A stretch of DNA of 64,000 nt from Actinomycetota bacterium (GTDB lineage: Bacteria; Actinomycetota; Actinomycetes; Actinomycetales; Dermatophilaceae): contig JAIUOP010000013.1 of NCBI GenBank assembly GCA_020161815.1, positions 23,284 through 87,283 on the forward strand. The letters run 5' to 3'. A model generated the notes under the pieces. The model had not been told where the DNA came from. It saw only the letters and a list, made by a program, of their open reading frames with translations, and did not search any database. The translations under genes were made by a program, and so were the position numbers. This document shows, in pieces, positions 1 to 7,787 of this stretch. Every line of letters starts with the position of its first letter. Within the stretch, counting starts at the first letter, position 1.

Positions 1-2396
1 AGCGCGACCGAGGTGACGATCGAGAAGGCGTCCATGACACCGGCGAGCGTGGAGCCCTGCTTGCCGAACTTGAGGAAGACCTCACCGAGGCGACCATCGT
101 CGTAGGAGCCCGCCGTGAGGTAGCCCTCGGCTCCGCCGACCTGGAAGGAGGTGGTCTGCGAGGTGCGACGCTTCGGCAGCCGCTCGCGGGTCGGCCGGTA
201 GACGACCTTCTCGACGATCTGCTTCTCCGCCTCGGCCACTGCCGCGCCGGCCTTGTCTGCCGCCGCGTCCTTGGCGGTCGAGCCACCATCGGAGAGCGGC
301 TGGCCGACCTTGCAGTTGTCGCGGTAGACCGCGAGCGCCTTCAGGCCGAGCTTCCAGCCCTGGATGTAGACGTCCTCGATCTCCTCGACCGTGGCGGTCT
401 CGGGCAGGTTGACCGTCTTGGAGATGGCGCCGGAGAGGAACGGCTGGGTCGCCGCCATCATCCGCACGTGGCCCATCGGGGAGATGGCGCGCGCACCCAT
501 CGCGGTGTCGAAGACCTCGTAGTGCTCGGGCTTCAGGCCGGGGGCGTCGATGACGTGGCCCTTGTCCGCGATGTACTCGACGATCGCCTCGATGGTCTCC
601 TGCGTGTAGCCGAGCTTCTTCAGCGCACGCGGGATGGTGAGGTTGACGATCTGCATCGAGCCGCCACCGACGAGCTTCTTGAACTTCACCAGCGAGAAGT
701 CCGGCTCGATGCCCGTGGTGTCGCAGTCCATCATGAAGCCGATGGTCCCGGTCGGGGCGAGCACCGACGCCTGGGCGTTGCGGTAGCCGTTCTTCTCCCC
801 GAGCTTGACGACCTCGTCCCACGCCTTGGTGGCGGCGCGGTGGATGTCCTTGTCCATGACGCCGAGCGTGCGCACCGCGTCGTTGGCGGCGGCGTGCTTG
901 CGCATGACCCGCTTGTGGGCGTCAGCGTTGCGGGCGTACCCGGCATACGCACCGACGACCCCGGCGAGCTCCGCGGACCGCTTGTAGGCGGCGCCGGTGA
1001 GCAGCGAGGTGATCGCCGCGGCGAGCGCCCGACCACCGTCGGAGTCGTAGCCATGACCGGTCGCCATGAGGAGCGCGCCGAGGTTGGCGTAGCCGATGCC
1101 GAGCTGGCGGTAGTCGACCGTGGTCTTGCCGATCGACTCGGTCGGGAAGTCGGCGAAGCAGATCGAGATGTCCATCGCCGTGATGACGAGCTCGACGACG
1201 GCCTGGAAGGTCGCGGCGTCGAAGGTGTCGTCCTCGCGGAGGAACTTCAGCAGGTTGAGCGAGGCGAGGTTGCACGAGGAGTTGTCGAGCGACATGTACT
1301 CCGAGCACGGGTTGGACGCGGTGATCCGGCCGGTCTCGGGGTTGGTGTGCCAGTCGTTGATCGTGTCGTCGTACTGGATGCCGGGGTCGGCGCACTCCCA
1401 CGCGGCCTCGGCGATCTTGCGCATGAGCTCGCGGGCGTCGACGGTCTCGATGACCTCGCCGGTCTGGCGGGCGCGCAGGCCGAACTCCTTGCCCTCCTCG
1501 ACGGCGCGCATGAACTCGTCGTTGACGCGCACCGAGTTGTTGGCGTTCTGGTATTGCACGGACACGATGTCCTTGCCGCCGAGGTCCATGTCGAAGCCGG
1601 CGTCACGCAGCGCGCGGATCTTGTCCTCCTCGCGCGCCTTGGTCTCGACGAACTCGACGATGTCGGGGTGGTCGACGTCCAGGACGACCATCTTGGCCGC
1701 ACGGCGGGTCGCGCCACCGGACTTGATCGTGCCCGCGGAGGCGTCGGCGCCGCGCATGAAGGACACTGGGCCCGAGGCGGTGCCGCCGCTGCTCAGCAGC
1801 TCCTTGGAGGCACGGATGCGGGAGAGGTTCAGACCGGCGCCGGAGCCGCCCTGGAAGATCTTCCCCTCCTCCCTGTACCAGTTGAGGATCGAGTCCATCG
1901 AGTCGTCGACGGAGAGGATGAAGCAGGCGCTGACCTGCTGCGGGCTCTTGGTGCCGACGTTGAACCACACGGGCGAGTTGAAGCTGAAGACCTGGTGGAG
2001 CAGGGCATAGGTCAGCTCGTGCTCGAAGAGGGTCGCGTCCTCGTCGGAGCCGAAGTAGCCGTGGTCCTTGCCGGCCTTGACGTAGGTGAGCACGACGCGG
2101 TCGATGAGCTGGCGCAGGCTCGACTCACGCTCCGGCGTGCCGACGGCGCCGCGGAAGTACTTGGTCGTGACGATCGTGGAGGCGTTGACGCTCCAGAACT
2201 CGGGGAACTCCACCCCGCGCTGGTCGAAGATCGTCTCCCCCGTCTTCCAGTTCTGCTGGACGACGTCGCGCTTCTCCCACGTCACCTCGTCGTACGGGTG
2301 GACACCGGGGGTGGTGAAGATGCGAGAGACGCTCACACCCTTGCCCTTGGCGCCGTTCTTGCGGGCCCCCGATCGTGCGCCGACGGTCTCCGTCAT
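1..2396 (-). CDS. nrdJ: Vitamin B12-dependent ribonucleotide reductase (class II), C-terminus cut by window edge
   Basis: Adenosylcobalamin-dependent enzyme that reduces ribonucleotides to deoxyribonucleotides for DNA synthesis. About 798 codons are visible, starting at ATG 2396 (METVGARS-like basic start), and the reading frame runs off the left edge without a stop. Visible family motifs are ACFILSVDDSMDSIL, GGSGAGLNLS, NPCSEYMSLDNSSCNLASLN (active-site Cys and radical-loop region) and APTGTIG, in the usual order. The C-terminal zinc-binding Cys cluster of NrdJ lies outside the window. It follows nrdR on the same strand after 130 bp and is probably co-regulated with it. The opposite strand is open for most of this length, but that frame lacks recognisable motifs and is a high-G+C shadow. 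Confidence 0.95.
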   Translation of the reverse strand, partial: MTETVGARSGARKNGAKGKGVSVSRIFTTPGVHPYDEVTWEKRDVVQQNWKTGETIFDQRGVEFPEFWSVNASTIVTTKYFRGAVGTPERESSLRQLIDRVVLTYVKAGKDHGYFGSDEDATLFEHELTYALLHQVFSFNSPVWFNVGTKSPQQVSACFILSVDDSMDSILNWYREEGKIFQGGSGAGLNLSRIRASKELLSSGGTASGPVSFMRGADASAGTIKSGGATRRAAKMVVLDVDHPDIVEFVETKAREEDKIRALRDAGFDMDLGGKDIVSVQYQNANNSVRVNDEFMRAVEEGKEFGLRARQTGEVIETVDARELMRKIAEAAWECADPGIQYDDTINDWHTNPETGRITASNPCSEYMSLDNSSCNLASLNLLKFLREDDTFDAATFQAVVELVITAMDISICFADFPTESIGKTTVDYRQLGIGYANLGALLMATGHGYDSDGGRALAAAITSLLTGAAYKRSAELAGVVGAYAGYARNADAHKRVMRKHAAANDAVRTLGVMDKDIHRAATKAWDEVVKLGEKNGYRNAQASVLAPTGTIGFMMDCDTTGIEPDFSLVKFKKLVGGGSMQIVNLTIPRALKKLGYTQETIEAIVEYIADKGHVIDAPGLKPEHYEVFDTAMGARAISPMGHVRMMAATQPFLSGAISKTVNLPETATVEEIEDVYIQGWKLGLKALAVYRDNCKVGQPLSDGGSTAKDAAADKAGAAVAEAEKQIVEKVVYRPTRERLPKRRTSQTTSFQVGGAEGYLTAGSYDDGRLGEVFLKFGKQGSTLAGVMDAFSIVTSVA

Positions 2397-2474
2397 GTCC
2401 TGCTCCCTCTCGTTGGTGCTTCGTTGTCCAAGTCAATCGGCGACCCCTGACAGTGGGGTCGGGTCGTGCGTGAT

Positions 2475-2522
2475 GGCGTATGCCGTGTGCTCCCCTGGGG
2501 AGGTGAGCCCGCGGCATACGCC
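2475..2522 (-). other. Inverted repeat between nrdR and nrdJ
   Basis: Arms ggcgtatgccg (2475-2485) and cggcatacgcc (2512-2522) are exact reverse complements around a 26-nt loop. They sit in the 130-bp gap between the nrdR stop and the nrdJ start. In RNA read on the minus strand this is a stable hairpin without a U-tract, so it may be a processing or attenuation structure rather than a full terminator. Each arm contains the GGCATAC heptamer that is enriched in the chromosomal part of the window. Confidence 0.5.
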
Positions 2523-2526
2523 GTGG

Positions 2527-3006
2527 TCAGGTGCGGGGTGTGGGCTCCTCCGCCGTCGCGGGCCGCTCGGCCCGCAGCAGCGTGATGGCGGCCTCGAAGT
2601 CCTCGAGCGAGTCGAAGGCCTGATAGACGCTGGCGAACCGGAGGTAGGCGACCTCGTCGAGCTCGCGCAACGGCTCGAGCACGGCCAGGCCGACCTCGTG
2701 GGCGTCGACCTCGGCGCTGCCCTGGGCCCGGATGGCCTCCTCGACCCGCTGGGCGAGCAGGGCCAGGTCGTCCTCGGTGACCGGCCGGCCCTGGCAGGCC
2801 TTGCGCACGCCGACGAGGACCTTGGCGCGGCTGAACGGCTCGGTCGCGCCGGAGCGCTTGACCACCGACAGGGCCGCGGTCTCCACGGTCGTGAAGCGCT
2901 TGCCGCACTCCGGGCACTGGCGGCGGCGGCGAATGCTCGCGCCGTCGTCGGTCGCGCGGCTGTCCATGACCCGGGAGTCGGTGTGGCGGCAGAACGGGCA
3001 GTGCAT
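2527..3006 (-). CDS. nrdR: Transcriptional repressor NrdR
   Basis: ATP/dATP-sensing repressor of ribonucleotide reductase genes. The 159-aa protein starts at MHCPFC (ATG 3006). The frame continues upstream to 3090, but family members begin at this Met, directly before the zinc ribbon. Visible parts are the zinc ribbon (CPFC near residue 3 and CPEC near residue 31), then the ATP-cone domain ([21 protein letters not shown]), with the usual total length of 150-160 aa. It is upstream of nrdJ on the same strand, and NrdR-box sequences lie in front of it. Actinobacteria often pair nrdR with nrdJ. Confidence 0.95.
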   Translation of the reverse strand: MHCPFCRHTDSRVMDSRATDDGASIRRRRQCPECGKRFTTVETAALSVVKRSGATEPFSRAKVLVGVRKACQGRPVTEDDLALLAQRVEEAIRAQGSAEVDAHEVGLAVLEPLRELDEVAYLRFASVYQAFDSLEDFEAAITLLRAERPATAEEPTPRT

Positions 3007-3116
3007 GGTGTTCGCTCGCCTCCTCGCGCTCGTGTGGGTGCCCGCCTGTGGACGGGTGCGTGGACTTCCTGTGCTCTCCGGTGTCAACAACCTGTGCAGA
3101 ACGATGATTTCGTGTG

Positions 3117-3163
3117 CACAACATGTAGATGAACTACATCGGTGTAACCACTAGATGTAGTGG
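3117..3163 (-). promoter_or_regulatory. NrdR-box region upstream of nrdR-nrdJ
   Basis: A clear palindrome, ccactagatgtagtgg, lies at 3148-3163 and matches the general form of NrdR boxes (CACTA..TAGTG with an AT-rich core). About one to three helical turns away is a second dyad, atgtag/ctacat, at 3123-3139. NrdR normally binds two such boxes, so this is a likely autoregulatory operator for the nrdR-nrdJ unit. The second element is more degenerate than the first. Confidence 0.65.
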
Positions 3164-3296
3164 CAATCTTGCGCCAATGTGACCCGGGACGCAAGCCCGA
3201 CGGGGGACGGATTTCGCGGCGTCGCGTTTGCGCAGGTCAGGGGCGGTTTCGGCGGCGACACGTCTCGGCGTGGCGGCCTCGTTCGGCGTGTCGCAA

Positions 3297-3346
3297 CACC
3301 ACTTGTGGTGCCCATGTGACTGCTGAGGCACCACAAGTTGTGGTGC
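3297..3346 (+). promoter_or_regulatory. Pair of CACCAC...GTGGTG palindromes upstream of a GNAT gene
   Basis: Two related dyads stand 38 bp in front of the acetyltransferase start: caccac-tt-gtggtg (3297-3310) and gcaccaca-agt-tgtggtgc (3328-3346). Their centres are about 33 bp apart, close to three helical turns, which suits a dimeric repressor. No regulator gene is adjacent. The site could serve the GNAT gene or the divergent nrdR promoter. Confidence 0.45.
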
Positions 3347-3383
3347 GGTGACACCTGACCCCCGCCCTGCAAGGGTGGGTGCC

Positions 3384-3971
3384 ATGACGTCCTGGGAGAC
3401 CCACCCGTTGACCCCTGAGCGCTTCGAGGACTTCGCGGACGTGGTCAACCCGAACCGCCGCGAGAACCACTGCTGGTGCCTCTCGCACCGCCTCGGCGCC
3501 GCACGGATCCGGGAGCTCGGCGGGGACGGGCCGACCCCGCGAGAGCACGCCATGCGCGCGGTGGCGGCGCAGCGAACCCGACCCGGCGCCGTGACCTACG
3601 CGGACGGCACACCGGTGGGCTGGTGCTCGATCAGCCCGAGGACCGCGATCCCCAAGCTAGAGGCGAGCGAGCTCATCACGCGCGTCGACGACGTCGACGT
3701 GTGGAGCATCATCTGCCTGGTCGTGCGTGGCGGGCACCGACGCAAGGGCGTCGTGCACCACATGCTCGAGGGAGCCCTGGCCCACGCCAGGAGGCACGGG
3801 GCGCCGGCGGTCGAGGCCTATCCGGTCGACCCGGGCGGCACACGCATGGACCTGACGATGGCCTTCGTGGGGACCAGGGCGATGTTCGAGGCGGCCGGCT
3901 TCGAGGTGATCGCCGAGACCGGGGCGGTCGCGAGCAGGATGCCGCGCCTGGTCATGCGCCACACCTTCTGA
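3384..3971 (+). CDS. GNAT family N-acetyltransferase
   Basis: Predicted acetyl-CoA-dependent N-acetyltransferase of unknown substrate, 195 aa. ATG 3384 is chosen over a start at 3348 because the extra 12 residues lie in the palindrome region and lack a better ribosome site. Visible GNAT features are a central beta strand followed by the acetyl-CoA loop in VWSIICLVVRGGHRRKGV, then an alpha-helical ALAHARRHG stretch. The N-terminal third has a WCLSHR motif seen in YoaP/EF1692-like acetyltransferases. It stands alone on the + strand, divergent from nrdR. Confidence 0.75.
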   Translation: MTSWETHPLTPERFEDFADVVNPNRRENHCWCLSHRLGAARIRELGGDGPTPREHAMRAVAAQRTRPGAVTYADGTPVGWCSISPRTAIPKLEASELITRVDDVDVWSIICLVVRGGHRRKGVVHHMLEGALAHARRHGAPAVEAYPVDPGGTRMDLTMAFVGTRAMFEAAGFEVIAETGAVASRMPRLVMRHTF

Positions 3972-4054
3972 CACCGCGGGAGCCGGGGCTCCCGACACGC
4001 CCGGCAACGTTGACCTCCCACGTCACACGGGTCACGAGCGTCACTCTTGTGCGC

Positions 4055-4288
4055 ATGGCCCTCGCCTCGTCCTGGGAGACGACACCGGCAACGCACTCGG
4101 TGTCGGGTCTGGCGCTGCCCGGTCAGCGCCACGTTCGCGCGATTCCGGCCTACCCGGCCGGCCGCCACCGGGGTGCCCGTCGCTCGTTCTGGGCCTCCCT
4201 CGCCAGCGCCCTGACGCCACGTCGCGCCCACGTGGGACGTCATCGCGTCGGCATGACCACGACCTACCGCGGTCGCCACAGCGCCTGA
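4055..4288 (+). CDS. Small Arg-rich hypothetical protein
   Basis: An open frame of 77 codons from ATG 4055 (MALASSWETTPATHSV...) to a TGA at 4288. It is rich in Arg and His (RAHVGRHRVG, TYRGRHSA), has no membrane segment, and matches no family I recognise. It ends 5 bp before the AlkZ-like remnant. Codon third positions are G/C-rich as expected of a real gene, but this is weak evidence in such DNA. Confidence 0.3.
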   Translation: MALASSWETTPATHSVSGLALPGQRHVRAIPAYPAGRHRGARRSFWASLASALTPRRAHVGRHRVGMTTTYRGRHSA

Positions 4289-4293
4289 CGCCC

Positions 4294-5255
4294 GTGACCG
4301 CACGCGTGGACCACGCGTGGGTCCTGCGCCGCCGGCTGGCGACCCAACGCCTCACCGGCGCCCCGCTGCCGCGGGCCGTGGACGCCGTCCGGCTCCTCAC
4401 CGGCGTCCAGAGCCAGGACGCGCCGCTGGCGCACCTTTCGCTCGGGTTGCGCACGCGCACCCCCACGTATGCCGCGGGGCTGGCCGAGCAGGCGACCGGC
4501 GCCTTCACGCGCACCCACATCCTGCGCCCGACCTGGCACTTCGTCGTGGTCGAGGACCTGCGGTGGATCCAGGCCCTGACCGGCCCGAAGGTGCTCTCCG
4601 GCCTGGCAGGCAGGTCACCGCACTCATCTGCGGCGGTCCACCGGCCGGATCGTCCGGCGCCGAGCACACCTACGTCCTCGTTGACTAGGCGATCACACCC
4701 TCCCCCGACGACGACCTCCCGGGGCGCGACGCTCAGGAGGCGGTGCGCCGCCTCGTCCACCGCTTCATGGCCGGACACGGCCCGGCCGATGATCGGGACC
4801 TGACCCGCTGGAGCACACTCACCCTCGGCCAGGTCCGGCCGGCCCTGGCCGACCTCGAGTCCGGCGGACAGCTGACGCGTGTCGAGCTGGACGGCGCACC
4901 CCTCTGGTACGACCCGAGCGCCCCGGCCCGCACCTCCCGATGCCCCGGCGCCCTGCTCCTGTCCACCTTCGACGAGGCGACCCTGACCTATGCCCGGACC
5001 GGCTTCCCCCAAAGCGCAAAGCACCTGGACCGGACCCGGCTGGTCAGCCAGTCCGGCGGTGGCACCGTCCTCATCGCGGGCGTGGACGTCGGACTCTGGC
5101 GCCGCACCGTCACCGCTGACCGCGTCGACGTGCAGGTCCGTCCAGAAGTCGCCCTCGCACCGGAGCAGGTGCAGGCCCTCGAGGACGCGGCGGCCGCGTT
5201 CGGACGCTTCCTCAAGCGCGACGCCAGCCTCACCGTCGACGCCGTCCCGGCCTGA
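4294..5255 (+). pseudogene. Decayed AlkZ/YcaQ-like winged-helix DNA glycosylase
   Basis: Three separated pieces of one HTH_42 (AlkZ-like) protein are visible. The start (DHAWVLRRRLATQRLTG, then LLTGVQSQDAP and ILRPTWHFV) runs in one frame to about 4610. After an apparent deletion of roughly 80-100 residues the frame shifts, and VTALICGGP...EHTYVLVD appears, ending in an in-frame TAG at 4686-4688 where the family has Glu (LLDE). The same frame then continues with VRRLVHRFMAGHGPADDRD to the natural C-terminus at 5255. A deletion, a frameshift and a nonsense codon together mean no functional protein. Intact relatives remove bulky or cross-linked DNA lesions. Confidence 0.8.
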
Positions 5256-5340
5256 TCGAACGTCTGCCCCGCCCGATCGACGCCGTCCCGGCCTGATCGG
5301 ACGTCGGCCCCGCCCGATCGACGCCGTCCCGGTCCTTTTC
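5237..5340 (+). repeat. 41-bp tandem direct repeat, about 2.5 copies
   Basis: Unit of 41 bp beginning cgacgccgtcccggcctgat: copy 1 at 5237-5277, copy 2 at 5278-5318 with two substitutions, and a partial third copy from 5319. It starts inside the last codons of the AlkZ-like remnant, so the C-terminal residues of that gene lie within the first copy. Confidence 0.7.
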
Positions 5341-5390
5341 GACGCGGTCCCCGGCCTGGTCACCGAGAGCACGCTCGATGGCCCACAGCA

Positions 5391-5439
5391 CGAAGGGCGT
5401 CACCACACACCCCTGCCCGGGGAGTGGTGACGCCCTTCG
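5391..5439. terminator. Strong hairpin, probable bidirectional terminator
   Basis: Perfect 16-bp stem: cgaagggcgtcaccac (5391-5406) pairs with gtggtgacgcccttcg (5424-5439) around a 17-nt loop. It lies between two convergent units, the AlkZ-like remnant on + and the LysM gene on -. There is no clear T-run, as is common for actinobacterial terminators. Confidence 0.7.
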
Positions 5440-5488
5440 CTCCGGAGCCGGGTCGAGGGGCTCCGGTGGCTGAGTCGGGTCGAGGGAC

Positions 5489-5887
5489 TCAGTGCGCGGG
5501 GATGACGAGGGTGGCTCCGGCGCTGATGGCCGAGCTGTCCAGGTTGTTCGCGATCTGCAGACGAGCCACCCCGTCGGCCACGCCGGGCAGTTCACGCGCG
5601 GCGATCCCGGACAGGGTTTCCCCCGCAGCGACCGTGATCGTCGAGGCCGGCATGCTCGCAGCGGTGGCCGGGGTGGCAGTCGCCGAACGCACGCCGAGCA
5701 GCGTGACCACGGAAACGAGGGCGAGCACGAGCATCGTGAGGGCGAGGCGGCCGCGCCGGGTGAGCCGGAACCCCGTCGTCGCGGCGGCCACCTCGGGGGC
5801 CGGGGGGACGAGCGCAAGGTGGCGGCGCTGCGGCATACGGCTCGACGAACCGGTGAGGGCCACCTCGTCCCAGGTCACTGCGCTCAT
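5489..5887 (-). CDS. LysM-domain membrane protein divergent from lexA; candidate SOS cell-division inhibitor
   Basis: A 132-aa protein starting at MSAVTWDEVALTG (ATG 5887). Residues 1-50 are cytoplasmic and Arg/Pro-rich, a single membrane segment lies at about 55-78 (LALTMLVLALVSVVTLLGV), and the exported C-terminus is one LysM repeat (ITVAAGETLSGIAARELPG...LVIPAH). The same layout and position next to lexA is seen in mycobacterial ChiZ (Rv2719c) and corynebacterial DivS, SOS-induced proteins that delay division. Two SOS-box-like palindromes lie in the shared promoter region. The division role is inferred from context and architecture; ChiZ itself shares only the LysM/TM plan. Confidence 0.75.
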   Translation of the reverse strand: MSAVTWDEVALTGSSSRMPQRRHLALVPPAPEVAAATTGFRLTRRGRLALTMLVLALVSVVTLLGVRSATATPATAASMPASTITVAAGETLSGIAARELPGVADGVARLQIANNLDSSAISAGATLVIPAH

Positions 5888-5912
5888 GTCTGCCTCCCGA
5901 AAGTCTGTTCGA

Positions 5913-5928
5913 TAGTACGTCTGTACGA
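5913..5928 (-). promoter_or_regulatory. Weak SOS-box-like palindrome near the LysM gene
   Basis: tagtacgtctgtacga keeps the gtac-N4-gtac dyad and 9 of 12 defined positions of the actinobacterial LexA box TCGAAC-N4-GTTCGA. It sits 26 bp upstream of the LysM start and could be a secondary LexA site. Confidence 0.4.
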
Positions 5929-5965
5929 TGTCTAGCACGCTTGTTCGAGAAAGTGCAAGACACGC

Positions 5966-5981
5966 TCGAACAATTGTTTGA
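5966..5981 (+). promoter_or_regulatory. LexA (SOS) box in the lexA/LysM divergent promoter
   Basis: tcgaacaattgtttga matches the actinobacterial SOS box TCGAAC-N4-GTTCGA at 11 of 12 positions. It is 95 bp upstream of lexA and is expected to give LexA autoregulation and SOS control of the divergent LysM gene. Confidence 0.85.
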
Positions 5982-6075
5982 AACCGATGTGGTCACCCGG
6001 TAGGTTCGGGGCCACGGGAAAAGACTGACAGGGAGCACTGACAGGCCTCCTGACCTGCGGAAACGAGGAGAGACC

Positions 6076-6819
6076 ATGGCGAGTGGGCGCAACAGCGAGG
6101 ACAACATCCACGAGCTGCCCGACCGCGACACCGCGGAGGGTGGCCTCACGACGCGCCAGCGCAAGGTCCTCGAGGTGATCCGCAACTCGGTTGACCGGCG
6201 GGGCTATCCCCCGAGCATCCGGGAGATCGGCGACGCCGTCGGCCTGACCTCGCCGAGCTCGGTCGCGCACCAGCTCGCCTCGCTGGAGCGCAAGGGCTTC
6301 CTGCGTCGCGATCCCAACCGGCCCCGCGCCATCGAGGTCGTCTCCCCCGATGCCCCCGGCGCGCCCGGCTACCGCGGCCCGAGCGTCTCCTCAGCCGACC
6401 CCGACGCCGTCCACGACGAGACCGGCCTGCACGACTCCCGCCCCGAGGCCTCCTACGTCCCGGTGGTCGGCCAGATCGCCGCGGGCGTGCCGATCACCGC
6501 CGAGGAGGTCGTCGAGGACGTCTTCCCCCTCCCCAAGCAGATCGTCGGCGAGGGCACCCTGTTCCTGCTCAAGGTCACCGGTGAGTCGATGATCGACGCC
6601 GCCATCTGCGACGGCGACTGGGTCGTCGTCCGCCAGCAGCCGACGGCCGACAACGGCGACATCGTGGCGGCGATGCTCGACAACGAGGCGACGGTCAAGA
6701 CCTTCAAGCGCAAGGACGGCAAGGTCTGGCTGCTCCCCCACAACCCCGACTTCAGCCCGATCGACGGCGACCACGCGACGATCCTGGGCAAGGTCACCGC
6801 GGTGCTGCGCCGGATCTGA
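6076..6819 (+). CDS. lexA: SOS repressor LexA
   Basis: Repressor of DNA-damage genes that self-cleaves when stimulated by RecA filaments. 247 aa, ATG 6076 behind a gaggagag ribosome site. Residues about 15-85 are the winged helix ([30 protein letters not shown]). The cleavage site is Ala-Gly in GQIAAGVPI near residue 135. The catalytic Ser is in TGESMID (about 171) and the Lys in ATVKTFK (about 208). A SOS box lies upstream. Length and motifs are those of an intact actinobacterial LexA. Confidence 0.97.
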   Translation: MASGRNSEDNIHELPDRDTAEGGLTTRQRKVLEVIRNSVDRRGYPPSIREIGDAVGLTSPSSVAHQLASLERKGFLRRDPNRPRAIEVVSPDAPGAPGYRGPSVSSADPDAVHDETGLHDSRPEASYVPVVGQIAAGVPITAEEVVEDVFPLPKQIVGEGTLFLLKVTGESMIDAAICDGDWVVVRQQPTADNGDIVAAMLDNEATVKTFKRKDGKVWLLPHNPDFSPIDGDHATILGKVTAVLRRI

Positions 6820-6833
6820 TCGGTCCCTTGGGG

Positions 6834-7256
6834 TCAGTCGTCGCGGTCGCCGAGCCAGGTGAGCACGCGCTGGCAGGCGGCGGTGACGTCGCTGAGGAGC
6901 TCGGCCTCGACCCAGAGCTCGCGCCACTCGTTGTCGGTCGAGCGCACGGCCCGGCGCAGCACCTGGCGTGACTTCTCGACGACCCCGTCGGTCAGCGGCA
7001 CCGCACCGCCGACGAGCCACTCCGGCCGATAGGGCTCGGCCTGCGCCGCTGCGGGATTGAGCGAGGCACCGACCGCGCCCGCGGCCGCCAGGGCCTCGGA
7101 CATCTCCGGCGCCTCGACGTAGCCGGGGTTGAGGAGCACTTCGTCCAGCGCCCCGAGGACCCGCTCGGTGCGGGCCGGCGGATCCAGCTCCTCGAGGTCC
7201 CCGAGGAAGTCCAGTGCGTCGTCGTTCTCGAAGACCCCGGTGCCGATCGCTCCCAT
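6834..7256 (-). CDS. DUF4259-like protein
   Basis: Small acidic cytosolic protein of 140 aa. The start MGAIGTGVFENDDALDFLGDL (ATG 7256) matches the typical DUF4259 opening MGAWGTGPFDNDDAADF, which decides against the Met three codons upstream. Rich in Glu, Asp and Ala; no membrane segment. It is convergent to lexA with 14 bp between stops. Function unknown. Confidence 0.7.
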   Translation of the reverse strand: MGAIGTGVFENDDALDFLGDLEELDPPARTERVLGALDEVLLNPGYVEAPEMSEALAAAGAVGASLNPAAAQAEPYRPEWLVGGAVPLTDGVVEKSRQVLRRAVRSTDNEWRELWVEAELLSDVTAACQRVLTWLGDRDD

Positions 7257-7283
7257 GGGCCGCAACGCTACTCGCCCGGGCCC

Positions 7284-7787
7284 TCAGTGCGGCAGGGGGT
7301 TGATCCGCTGCCAGTAGGAGCAGTCGATCCGCCGGCCGAACTTCCGCCCGAGCTCGCGCATCGTCCCCACGTGGTCGAAGCCGAGCGAGCGGTGCAGCGC
7401 CTCGCTGGCCGGGTTCGGCAGGGCGACGACGCCGACGAGGCTGTGCACGCCGGCTCGGTCGAGGGCGTCGATGAGCGCGGCATACAACGCCCGCCCGACG
7501 CCCTGGCCAGCGGCCTGCGGCGCGAGGTAGACCGAGAGCTCGCGCACGTCGTAGAGCGGTCGTGGCCGGTAGGCGCCCGAGGCGGCGTAGCCCAGGACGG
7601 CCCCGTCACGCTCGGCCACGAGGAACCGGTCGGGCGCCGCGAGCTGGCGGACCTTGGCGCTGATGACCTCGTGCCCGACGAGCTCGTCGAGGAAGAGCGC
7701 GGTCGAGGTGGCGATGTAGTGGTCATAGATCTGCGCGAGGGCCTCGATGTCGCTCGGCGCGACGTCACGGATGACGAGCTCAGCCAT
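7284..7787 (-). CDS. GNAT acetyltransferase, phosphinothricin-acetyltransferase-like
   Basis: 167-aa acetyl-CoA-dependent N-acetyltransferase. It starts at MAELVIRDVAPSDIEAL (ATG 7787). The family-typical IYDHYIATSTALFLDE near residue 20, the acetyl-CoA-binding AAGQGVGRALYAALI near 95, and SEALHRSLGFDHVGTMRE near 130 are all as in Pat/YwnH-like enzymes that acetylate small amines such as methionine sulfoximine or phosphinothricin. Its start overlaps the end of the sirtuin gene by 8 bp, implying translational coupling. Confidence 0.8.
   Translation of the reverse strand: MAELVIRDVAPSDIEALAQIYDHYIATSTALFLDELVGHEVISAKVRQLAAPDRFLVAERDGAVLGYAASGAYRPRPLYDVRELSVYLAPQAAGQGVGRALYAALIDALDRAGVHSLVGVVALPNPASEALHRSLGFDHVGTMRELGRKFGRRIDCSYWQRINPLPH

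Noticed and set aside
468..2450. Long + strand open frame opposite nrdJ
   Set aside because: It is Val/Asp/Leu-rich antisense of a recognised gene with all NrdJ motifs on the other strand; no domain and no start context.
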